Source of the DNA: Flavobacteriales bacterium
Lineage (GTDB): Bacteria > Bacteroidota > Bacteroidia > Flavobacteriales_D > Parvicellaceae
Assembly (NCBI GenBank): GCA_027047735.1
Contig: JALTUD010000421.1
Coordinates: 1 to 5,173, forward strand
Length of the DNA: 5,173 nucleotides
Direction of reading: 5' to 3'
The notes below the pieces were generated by a model that searched no databases, was not told where the DNA came from, and saw only the letters and a list, made by a program, of their open reading frames with translations. The translations under genes and the position numbers were made by a program. Below, one piece after another: positions 1-5,173 of the stretch; the first letter of the stretch is position 1, and every line of letters begins with the position of its first letter.

Positions 1-1324
1 GCCAACAATTTACCCAAACAATTCCGGAATCTAATTTTGAAGCTACTCTATTGGCTCTGGTTACATCTTGTGTCCATACTGTTGCCGCTAAACCGTATTG
101 GGTGCTGTTTGCATACATAAGTACTTCTTCTTCAGTATCGAAAGGCATAATGGTTACTACGGGTCCGAAAATTTCTTCTTGATTGGTTCGACAATCAAAG
201 GTTAAGCCCTCAATTATTGTCGGTCGTAAATAGTTTCCTTCGGAAAGTTCTCCCTCTAAGTGCACTTGCTCTCCCCCGGTCAATATCGTTCCGCCTTCTT
301 CTTTTGCTAATTGAATGTAGCTTACAACTTTTTGTAAGTGCTCTTTTGATACCAAAGCACCTAAATTTGTTGTAGCATCTTTTGGGTCTCCTACTTTTAA
401 TTTATTGGTCTTTTCGACAAAGGCGGTTTTAAACTTTTCGTAAATAGGGCGTTGCACAAAAATACGCGAACCACATAAACAAATTTGACCTTGATTGGCG
501 AAAGAAGACATTACAGTTGTACGAAGAGCTTCTTCAAAATCACAATCGGCAAAAATGATATTGGGATTCTTTCCTCCCAACTCCAGACTTAGTTTTTTGA
601 ACATAGGGGCAGCTACTCGTGCAATTTCAGCTCCCGTTGCTGTTCCTCCCGTAAAAGAAATTGCTTTTATTCCTTTGTGCTTGGTTATGGCACTACCTAC
701 TTTTGCTCCTAATCCATGGACAATATTTAAGACCCCTTTTGGCAAGCCCGCCTCAATACATAACTTTGAAAAGAGATAGGCAGTCATCGGGGTTATTTCA
801 GATGGTTTTGCTACAACCGTATTACCGGCAGCTAGTGCAGGAGCTATTTTCCACGTAAACAAATACAATGGTAAATTCCAAGGGGAAATGCAACCGGCTA
901 CTCCTATCGGTTTACGCAACGTGTAATTGATTGCTACACCGTTCATATCGTGGCTTTCGGATGCGTAGTGTAGTATTGCTGTTGCGAAGAATCGAATATT
1001 GCTCGAAGCTCGCGGAATATCTACTTTTTGGGCTAATTTCACAGGTTTTCCATTATCGATTGATTCCGCTTCGGCTAATTCTTCTAAGTTTTGCTCGATT
1101 AAATCGGCTATTTTGTTGAGTATTCTAAAACGTTCTTCTCTTGTGGTTTTACTCCACGAAGGAAAGGCTTCTCGTGCTGATTGATAAGCTTTTTCTATGT
1201 CTTGCTCCGTTGAATCGGGAATGTAGCTATATACTTTTCCCGTTGCCGGATTGTAATTGTCTAAGTATTCTTGATTTAACGGTTCTGTTAATTCTCCGTT
1301 TATGTAGTTTTTTATATGTATCAT
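1..1324 (-). CDS. Aldehyde dehydrogenase, probable 2-aminomuconate 6-semialdehyde dehydrogenase (3' end off window)
   Basis: This is an NAD-dependent aldehyde dehydrogenase; 441 residues are visible and about 40 C-terminal residues are missing at the left edge. Seen: the active-site asparagine N150 in SPWNLP, a coenzyme-binding FTGGTATG at 224-231, the general base E248 in LELGGKN, and the nucleophile C282 in GQICLCGSR. The motifs GCISPWNLPLYLFTWKIAPA (144-163) and SSFANQGQICLCGSRIFVQ closely resemble human ALDH8A1 and bacterial 2-aminomuconate / 2-hydroxymuconate semialdehyde dehydrogenases. These oxidise the ring-cleavage semialdehyde to 2-aminomuconate in the kynurenine route of tryptophan breakdown, in the cytoplasm. 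R111 in NIRFFA sits where family members hold one of two arginines that bind the substrate carboxylate; the second would lie beyond the window. The start (MIHIKNYINGE) matches the usual N-terminus of the family. The gene is separated from its upstream neighbour by 343 hairpin-rich bases, so it probably begins its own transcript. The aldehyde dehydrogenase call is certain; the substrate is inferred. Confidence 0.93.
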   Translation of the reverse strand, partial: MIHIKNYINGELTEPLNQEYLDNYNPATGKVYSYIPDSTEQDIEKAYQSAREAFPSWSKTTREERFRILNKIADLIEQNLEELAEAESIDNGKPVKLAQKVDIPRASSNIRFFATAILHYASESHDMNGVAINYTLRKPIGVAGCISPWNLPLYLFTWKIAPALAAGNTVVAKPSEITPMTAYLFSKLCIEAGLPKGVLNIVHGLGAKVGSAITKHKGIKAISFTGGTATGAEIARVAAPMFKKLSLELGGKNPNIIFADCDFEEALRTTVMSSFANQGQICLCGSRIFVQRPIYEKFKTAFVEKTNKLKVGDPKDATTNLGALVSKEHLQKVVSYIQLAKEEGGTILTGGEQVHLEGELSEGNYLRPTIIEGLTFDCRTNQEEIFGPVVTIMPFDTEEEVLMYANSTQYGLAATVWTQDVTRANRVASKLDSGIVWVNCW

Positions 1325-1343
1325 AGTGGTGTGTACTTTTTTT

Positions 1344-1368
1344 GCGTTAGGAATTGTATCCCTAACGC
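1344..1368. repeat. 8-bp inverted repeat just upstream of the dehydrogenase start
   Basis: GCGTTAGG at 1344-1351 pairs perfectly with CCTAACGC at 1361-1368 around a 9-base loop. On the minus strand the hairpin would sit in the leader about 20 bases before the dehydrogenase ATG. It is followed by seven A, not T, so it is not an intrinsic terminator for that strand. The right arm is also part of the longer 23-bp pair with 1495-1517, so the two pairings exclude each other. Confidence 0.75.
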
Positions 1369-1517
1369 GAGCAAAATTGACGATATAAAGCGTTTTTTGA
1401 TTCCTTATCCTTCTTCATAAAAATTTTCCATAGCTGGGGCTATGCAAAATTTTTATTCATTGTCTAAGAAACCAAAAATTCACTTTCTATCCGCCAATTT
1501 CGTTCGCGTTAGGGATA
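1357..1517. repeat. 23-bp imperfect inverted repeat bracketing a hairpin
   Basis: The arm at 1357-1379 is the reverse complement of the arm at 1495-1517 at 21 of 23 positions. The innermost-to-outermost core TATCCCTAACGCGA (1357-1370) against TCGCGTTAGGGATA (1504-1517) is exact over 14 bases. The 115 bases between the arms contain the AT-rich hairpin at 1417-1456. No target-site duplication is evident at the outer ends (AATTG on the left, GGAGC on the right), and the segment has no coding capacity. It could be a leader structure, a non-autonomous repeat or remnants of two opposed copies of a dispersed repeat. Confidence 0.75.
1417..1456. repeat. Long AT-rich hairpin with GC-richer tip
   Basis: ATAAAAATTTT (1417-1427) pairs with AAAATTTTTAT (1446-1456), then one C/C mismatch, then CATAGC (1429-1434) with GCTATG (1439-1444) around a 4-base loop. 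That gives 17 base pairs in 40 bases. No run of T follows on either strand, so it does not look like a standard intrinsic terminator. It lies centrally between the arms of the 23-bp inverted repeat. Confidence 0.75.
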
Positions 1518-1528
1518 GGAGCGGCATC

Positions 1529-1560
1529 CTTTTGCCCTCCCTCCTTTTGGAGGGCAAAAG
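1529..1560. repeat. 12-bp perfect hairpin
   Basis: CTTTTGCCCTCC (1529-1540) pairs with GGAGGGCAAAAG (1549-1560) around an 8-base loop. It is flanked by GAGCGGCATC on the left and ATATAGCGGATAGCCCGACC on the right. A variable stem between such flanks looks to me like intergenic repeats of flavobacterial genomes, but this is recollection of a pattern, not a search result. The stem is GC-rich at its tip and AT at its base, so each arm supplies a short T run on the appropriate strand. It could therefore help end transcription in either direction. Confidence 0.75.
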
Positions 1561-1578
1561 ATATAGCGGATAGCCCGA

Positions 1579-1636
1579 CCCCAATTTACAAAAACAACGT
1601 TTCGCGAGAGCGATATGTTGTTTTTGTAAATTGGGG
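1579..1636. repeat. 58-base hairpin with perfect 20-bp stem, possible transcript end
   Basis: Positions 1579-1598 are the exact reverse complement of 1617-1636. The 18-base loop can fold further: a G.U and a U-A pair, a U/U mismatch, then TCGC (1602-1605) with GCGA (1610-1613) closing a GAGA loop, which is a GNRA tetraloop in a plus-strand RNA. It begins 31 bases after the YkgJ stop codon, so it is a natural candidate for the 3' end or protective stem of the four-gene transcript. No T run follows on the minus strand (TCGGGC comes next), so a classical intrinsic terminator is not supported. Confidence 0.85.
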
Positions 1637-1667
1637 GAACGCCCAACTCTTTTTCAAAAGTAAAAAT

Positions 1668-2147
1668 TTAAAGGGTATGTTTCTTTAGTTCTGTCAATAT
1701 ATTTTCAACAGCGGGACATATCTCTGCGTTTTTGAGTAATAGGGGTAACATTTTTTTCTGTCCTCGCATTTGGGTGTGTGGATATTCGGCACAGGCTTTC
1801 GGTCGGACGTTGTATATCGTACAATAGTTTTCGTGGTCTAAAAACGGGCAAGGCAATTGCTGTAGGACGTAATCGTTGTCTTCGTCTATACGCAAATAAT
1901 TTTCTACGAATTTTCCGGGTTTGAGGCGTAGATGCTTGGCGATACGCACTATGTCTTTATCGGTAAATAGAGGACCTGTGGTTTTACAACAATTGGCACA
2001 AGTCAGGCAATCAATGGTTTGGAAGGCTTTTTCATCCAATTCATTAATTTGTCGGTCTAAAGCTCCTTCTTTCTTTTTCTTTAGTTGAAGCAATAATCGC
2101 TTATTTTGGCTTGCCGTTTCTTTGGTGGAACTTTTTTTCTTAGCCAT
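1668..2147 (-). CDS. YkgJ-family cysteine-cluster protein (putative zinc/iron-binding)
   Basis: This 159-residue cytoplasmic protein belongs to the CxxCxxCC family (YkgJ, formerly UPF0153). Seen: the defining cluster C47-x2-C50-x2-C53-C54, then C100 in LPCPFL, C109 in NYCTIYNVRP and C119 in ACAEYPHT, the usual downstream ligands, plus an extra C144. Family members are predicted to bind zinc or an iron-sulfur cluster; the function is unknown in general. The first about 30 residues are rich in K, S and T, with no signal peptide or membrane segment. The ATG lies inside the end of the glycosyltransferase gene: the 8-base overlap ATGGCTAA contains the start of this gene and the stop of the other, which favours translational coupling. 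It is the last gene of the run, followed by the hairpin-rich gap. Family assignment is firm; any link to glycan transfer is only positional. Confidence 0.92.
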   Translation of the reverse strand: MAKKKSSTKETASQNKRLLLQLKKKKEGALDRQINELDEKAFQTIDCLTCANCCKTTGPLFTDKDIVRIAKHLRLKPGKFVENYLRIDEDNDYVLQQLPCPFLDHENYCTIYNVRPKACAEYPHTQMRGQKKMLPLLLKNAEICPAVENILTELKKHTL

Positions 2148-2898
2148 TTTTGTCTTGGTTGAATTGGCGAACTTTTAGGTAACGCATAAAAACGGACATA
2201 CTTGAAAGTGTGCATAAAATGTATCCTGTAAGTCCGTCTAATATCCCTAATTTGAGGAAGTAATCTTGAAAAAAACGGAAAGCGGGTTTCACTAGAAAGT
2301 GGTAAAGGTTTGGGGTTTCTCCTCGTTCTGCTCGGTCTTTTGCACTCATGGTGGTGTATCTGTCCCATTTCTCCAAATAGTGAAAGATGTCCTTAAAAGT
2401 GTAATGTATTAATTTGCTTTTGAGCATACCTACTTTTCCATTGCATATAATTTCGGCGTGTACGCTTTTATTTTCGTATTTACATTCATCTCGTTTGAAT
2501 AATCGAATGACTTTATCTCCTTGCCAACCTGAATATTTGATTTCTGACCCCATGAAAAAGTTTCGCCTTTTTATCCAATAGGCAACTTCTTCGATGTTTT
2601 CTTGCTTTAAAATCGATGTGATTTCTTGTTGAAGTGCTTTGTCAACTCGTTCATCGGCGTCGAGTAAGAAAATCCACTCATACGTTGCTTGGGGAATTGC
2701 CCAATTTTTTTGAGAAGCCGAGTGTTCGTACTCCCGTTGGATAACCCTTGCTCCCAACTCTTTGGCTAAAGACACCGTGTTATCGGTACTGAATGAATCT
2801 ACAATCAAGATTTCGTCAGCCCATTGAACGGATTTTATGGCTTCTTTGATATTGTGTTCCTCGTTGTAAGTAGGTATGATTGCCGTGATTTTACGCAT
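2140..2898 (-). CDS. Glycosyltransferase family 2, WaaE/KdtX-like
   Basis: This 252-residue GT-A fold glycosyltransferase probably adds a sugar to lipopolysaccharide core or another envelope glycan on the cytoplasmic face of the inner membrane. Seen: the family 2 opening ITAIIPTYNEE (4-14), the nucleotide-binding aspartate D34 in ILIVDSFSTDNT, the metal-binding DAD at 80-82 in FLLDADERVD, and WQGDKVIRLFKRDE (125-138), typical of the beta-1,4-glucosyltransferase subgroup that includes WaaE. A hydrophobic stretch at about 214-238 near the C-terminus may associate with the membrane. The length is normal for the family. The ATG directly follows a short AT-rich gap after the peptidase gene, and no in-frame start lies further upstream. 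A possible promoter box lies at 2914-2907. The 3' end overlaps the YkgJ-like gene by 8 bases. The family is certain; donor sugar and acceptor cannot be told from sequence. Confidence 0.95.
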   Translation of the reverse strand: MRKITAIIPTYNEEHNIKEAIKSVQWADEILIVDSFSTDNTVSLAKELGARVIQREYEHSASQKNWAIPQATYEWIFLLDADERVDKALQQEITSILKQENIEEVAYWIKRRNFFMGSEIKYSGWQGDKVIRLFKRDECKYENKSVHAEIICNGKVGMLKSKLIHYTFKDIFHYLEKWDRYTTMSAKDRAERGETPNLYHFLVKPAFRFFQDYFLKLGILDGLTGYILCTLSSMSVFMRYLKVRQFNQDKNG

Positions 2899-2906
2899 AA
2901 TGATGG

Positions 2907-2914
2907 CAAAGGTA
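2907..2914 (-). promoter_or_regulatory. Possible flavobacterial -7 promoter box before the glycosyltransferase
   Basis: On the minus strand the sequence TACCTTTG matches the Bacteroidota sigma-A -7 consensus TAnnTTTG and lies 8 bases before the glycosyltransferase ATG. About 20 bases further upstream there is only a weak TTAG in place of the -33 TTG. Initiation a few bases downstream of the box would give an almost leaderless message, so the glycosyltransferase and YkgJ genes could have an internal promoter. An 8-base pattern with two free positions arises by chance often enough that this remains tentative. Confidence 0.3.
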
Positions 2915-2937
2915 ATGAAGTTGTTTTATTCTAAGGG

Positions 2938-4617
2938 TTAGAAACTACTTGTTTTAATCAATTTTCTAACTTCTTTGGAGTGATCTTCAAAGGTGATTTC
3001 CAACAAATAAATACCTTGTTTCCAATTAGCTAAGGATTTAACAGTAAGCAAATTTCTGCCTTTTTGAATGTTTTGGGAGAAAACTATTAATTCTTGTCCT
3101 TGCGTATTTTTTATTTTTACTTCTACATTTTGGCTTTTGTTGCTAAGCAATTCAAAATGAATAACGGAATGAAAGGGATTGGGATAGTATCGAAATAATT
3201 TATTTTTGGGAGAAGTATAAACAACTCCTGTTGCTTTTTGATAAGCTAAATCAAAATCAGGTATTCCATAACCGATGAGAGAGTCCGGTTGTTGATATTG
3301 GTTGGAACTTTCTTCTACTAACTGTTTGATTTGCATATTTGATAAACGGGGCAATCCTTGCCATAAACAAGCTACCATTCCTGTAACCATAGGGGCACTA
3401 AATGAAGTTCCGTTTCCTTGTGATACCTCGCCAAGATTACTATCCCATGGGGAAAGATAATAAGTATGCCAACCCACGGAAGCTATATTGGGTTTAATAT
3501 CTCCGTCAGCAGAAAACCCGACACTGCTAAAACTTGCCCGCTGACCTAATGAATCAACAGCGGCTACTGTAAGTACGCTGTCTGCATCGGCAGGGGTTGA
3601 GATATATCGCCAAGGTGAGTCTCCGCTATTTCCGGCACTTGTAACCAGTAAAATCCCTTTTGAGGCTGCTATATCAGAAGCTATGGCAATACGCGTGGTA
3701 TTCCCATCCATTTCGTTATAGGTATAATTCTGCAATGTATCGTCAAAAAGTGTATAACCTAATGATGTATTGATGATATCCACTCCTGCTGAATCAGCAT
3801 ATTCGGCAGCACTAATCCAATTATCTTCCTCTGACCGAGTTTCACTGTTTGCATCTTCACTTCTCAAAAGATGAAAACTAGCTTTTGGTGCAGTACCTTG
3901 AAAAACACCATCGACACTTCCTGCAATGATAGATAAAACCATAGCTCCGTGTACATTATCCTCAAAAACTGAATGGTCGTGCTCGACAAAATCTTTTATA
4001 CTTAGGATTCTCCCTTCGTCAAATAAATGTTCTAAGCCTTTAATTTTATCAGCATTATAAAAACCTGCATCTATTACGGCAATGTGCATTCCTTGCCCTA
4101 GAAAACCATATTCATGAAGATGATCGAGTTTATGTAAATGAATTTGATTGTAAGTTTTACCGTAAGGGTAATGTTCCTCGTTTGCAACTTCCAATACCAA
4201 CCCCTTATTTTCTAAAAAAGGATCTGTTTCGCCTTGTCGTACAGCCAAACGCTGTGTGTTTTCGATATGTTGAATAAATGAAACTCCATTAAGAGCAAGA
4301 ATATTTGATGAATCATTGGTCTTCACCGTAATTCCATTGAGCCATTTTGAAGTGTTGTGTAATTTAAAATTGCCACTATTTAAAACTGAATCAATATAAA
4401 ATGGATTTACCGGCAAGTCATTTTCTACAATCGGAATGCCTTGCCTATTTCTTCGTGCAATTGCTCGAGATGATAAAAACTCTTCAGGATTTAAAATGGA
4501 ATGAGGTGAATTATTTTTATCGGTAAATTGTATCCAAAATTTAATGGTATCGTTTTGTGCCAATAAAGGAGAAATACTACAAAGTAAAAGAAAGAAAAAG
4601 AGAATTTTAATTCCCAT
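2938..4617 (-). CDS. Secreted S8 subtilisin-like serine peptidase with type IX secretion sorting domain
   Basis: This 559-residue exported serine endopeptidase has a signal peptide at 1-20 (hydrophobic FFFLLL core, predicted cut before QNDT). A propeptide-like N-terminal region follows at about 21-150. Its EFLSSRAIARRNRQGIPI and SKWLNGITV segments are characteristic of a Bacteroidota subtilase subgroup rather than the common I9 inhibitor domain. The catalytic domain spans about 165-460: D183 in VIDAGF, H223 in NVHGAMV, oxyanion N330 in SAGNSG, S405 in GTSFSAPM. The C-terminal 478-559 is a type A T9SS sorting domain, opening with YPNPF and with GIYLLEI near the end. The protein should cross the inner membrane by Sec and the outer membrane by the T9SS, then be anchored or released. 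All catalytic residues are present, so it should be active. The ATG overlaps the end of the upstream lipoprotein-like gene by 11 bases. The substrate is unknown. Confidence 0.96.
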   Translation of the reverse strand: MGIKILFFFLLLCSISPLLAQNDTIKFWIQFTDKNNSPHSILNPEEFLSSRAIARRNRQGIPIVENDLPVNPFYIDSVLNSGNFKLHNTSKWLNGITVKTNDSSNILALNGVSFIQHIENTQRLAVRQGETDPFLENKGLVLEVANEEHYPYGKTYNQIHLHKLDHLHEYGFLGQGMHIAVIDAGFYNADKIKGLEHLFDEGRILSIKDFVEHDHSVFEDNVHGAMVLSIIAGSVDGVFQGTAPKASFHLLRSEDANSETRSEEDNWISAAEYADSAGVDIINTSLGYTLFDDTLQNYTYNEMDGNTTRIAIASDIAASKGILLVTSAGNSGDSPWRYISTPADADSVLTVAAVDSLGQRASFSSVGFSADGDIKPNIASVGWHTYYLSPWDSNLGEVSQGNGTSFSAPMVTGMVACLWQGLPRLSNMQIKQLVEESSNQYQQPDSLIGYGIPDFDLAYQKATGVVYTSPKNKLFRYYPNPFHSVIHFELLSNKSQNVEVKIKNTQGQELIVFSQNIQKGRNLLTVKSLANWKQGIYLLEITFEDHSKEVRKLIKTSSF

Positions 4618-5173
4618 AACTTATTATTTTGTATTCCAATTCCGTTCCTTCATTGATATCGGTAGTATCAAATGTATTTATGCTCAAATTCACTCTTGAA
4701 AGATAAACCAAACCTACATTTTTCGCAAAGACTTCTTTTGCTTTTTTTAGTTCTATGGCATTAAATTCATCTTGCTGAATGACTGTTACCGTAGAATCAA
4801 AATCAACTGAGTTTATCGAAAACGGAACGTGAACATTTTCATATACATAATCTTGAGCTCCTAAATTATTAAACGCATTTCCATTCCATTGTTTTCCCTC
4901 TTCAATTGGGAAAATCAATTTTGTAAACTTTATATTTTCCTCAACAACATTATACATCGTTTGTGTTTTTTCAACCACCCATACGTCTTTTATTTCCCAA
5001 GGTTGCTGGATTGAATCTCGCCAATAACGCTCCAATCGAAAATTGGTTTCGTCTATATCTTCGGTTATTATTTCTTTTAGAAAATATGCAATGGTATCGT
5101 GAGCACCGGTAGTTGTATGTTGTATCTCTCGAACTTGATACACTCTCCATTGTCCGAAAGAGGCTGGTGCATA
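4607..5173 (-). CDS. Conserved hypothetical protein, putative lipoprotein (5' end off window)
   Basis: The frame is open to the right edge: codons before the GTG at 5143 read YAPASFGQWR, continuous with the following VYQVREIQ. That GTG is therefore an internal valine and the real start lies outside the window. 188 residues are visible. They are rich in beta-strand-like alternation with aromatic and acidic residues: LERYWRDS, IKDVWVVE, ENIKFTKLIFPIEEGKQWNG, and FAKNVGLVYLSRVNLSI, ending in YKIISYGN. This pattern resembles a family of small Bacteroidota outer-membrane or periplasmic lipoproteins of unknown function; the lipobox that would prove it is not in the window. No catalytic motif is visible. 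The stop codon overlaps the peptidase start by 11 bases, so the two are very likely co-translated and may act together at the cell surface. Confidence 0.85.
   Translation of the reverse strand, partial: YAPASFGQWRVYQVREIQHTTTGAHDTIAYFLKEIITEDIDETNFRLERYWRDSIQQPWEIKDVWVVEKTQTMYNVVEENIKFTKLIFPIEEGKQWNGNAFNNLGAQDYVYENVHVPFSINSVDFDSTVTVIQQDEFNAIELKKAKEVFAKNVGLVYLSRVNLSINTFDTTDINEGTELEYKIISYGN

Larger units (their letters stand above)
1325..1667. other. Hairpin-rich intergenic region without a gene
   Basis: No credible reading frame lies in this gap between the YkgJ-like gene and the aldehyde dehydrogenase, both on the minus strand. It is packed with inverted repeats at 1344-1368, 1417-1456, 1529-1560 and 1579-1636, plus a 23-bp imperfect pair at 1357-1379 / 1495-1517. 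It should hold the 3' end of the upstream transcript and the promoter and leader of the dehydrogenase gene. A flavobacterial -7 box (TAnnTTTG) occurs on the minus strand as TACTTTTG at 1662-1655, but it is 331 bases from the dehydrogenase start and has no clear -33 TTG. A 7-of-8 match (CAATTTTG, 1379-1372) is nearer but also lacks a -33 element. No promoter is therefore called for the dehydrogenase. Confidence 0.8.

Noticed and set aside
495..1326. Several short plus-strand open frames of about 61-94 codons
   Set aside because: They lie wholly or almost wholly antisense to the aldehyde dehydrogenase, whose reading frame is continuous and carries all family motifs; their products resemble nothing and have shadow-like composition.
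1357..1517. MITE or insertion sequence
   Set aside because: The 23-bp inverted arms suggest it, but there is no target-site duplication, no transposase remnant and the ends overlap another hairpin; kept only as an inverted repeat.
1579..1636. Rho-independent terminator for the four-gene run
   Set aside because: The stem is strong and well placed, but no T run follows it on the minus strand, so it was annotated as a hairpin with a possible 3'-end role.
1344..1636. CRISPR array
   Set aside because: The repeated GCGTTAGG units are inverted, irregularly spaced and too short; there are no regular direct repeats or spacers and no cas genes.
2081..2368. A 95-codon minus-strand frame
   Set aside because: It lies in another frame across the 3' part of the glycosyltransferase and the start of the YkgJ gene, both of which have clear family motifs.
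4570..4617. Lipoprotein signal on the S8 peptidase
   Set aside because: C13 lies in LLLCS with leucine rather than a small residue before it, so no lipobox; an ordinary signal peptidase I site before QNDT fits better with T9SS cargo.

Overview
The window most likely comes from a Bacteroidota bacterium of the class Flavobacteriia. The DNA is AT-rich, and the genes lack obvious Shine-Dalgarno sequences. A secreted subtilase carries the type IX secretion sorting domain found only in this phylum, and the protein sequences resemble flavobacterial ones. I cannot name the genus. No mobile element, tRNA, rRNA or CRISPR array is visible.

All five genes lie on the minus strand, so transcription runs from high to low coordinates. 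The first block (5173 to 1668) is a tightly packed four-gene run: a putative lipoprotein whose start lies outside the window; an S8 subtilisin-like peptidase with signal peptide and T9SS tail (4617-2938); a WaaE-like family 2 glycosyltransferase (2898-2140); and a YkgJ-type cysteine-cluster protein (2147-1668). The lipoprotein and peptidase overlap by 11 bases, the peptidase and glycosyltransferase are 39 bases apart, and the glycosyltransferase and YkgJ protein overlap by 8 bases. This suggests one operon, mostly of cell-envelope or secreted character, although the products have no obvious shared pathway.

The second block is a gap of about 340 bases (1325-1667) with no gene but an unusual density of inverted repeats: four hairpins, one with a perfect 20-bp stem, plus a 23-bp imperfect inverted repeat that brackets one of them. 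Part of it resembles intergenic repeat sequence I associate with flavobacterial genomes, but that needs a search. It is the least explained part of the window.

The third block (1324 to 1) is an aldehyde dehydrogenase that runs off the left edge. Its sequence is of the ALDH8 / 2-aminomuconate semialdehyde dehydrogenase type, which points to oxidative tryptophan (kynurenine) breakdown. Its partner genes, if present, should lie beyond the left edge.
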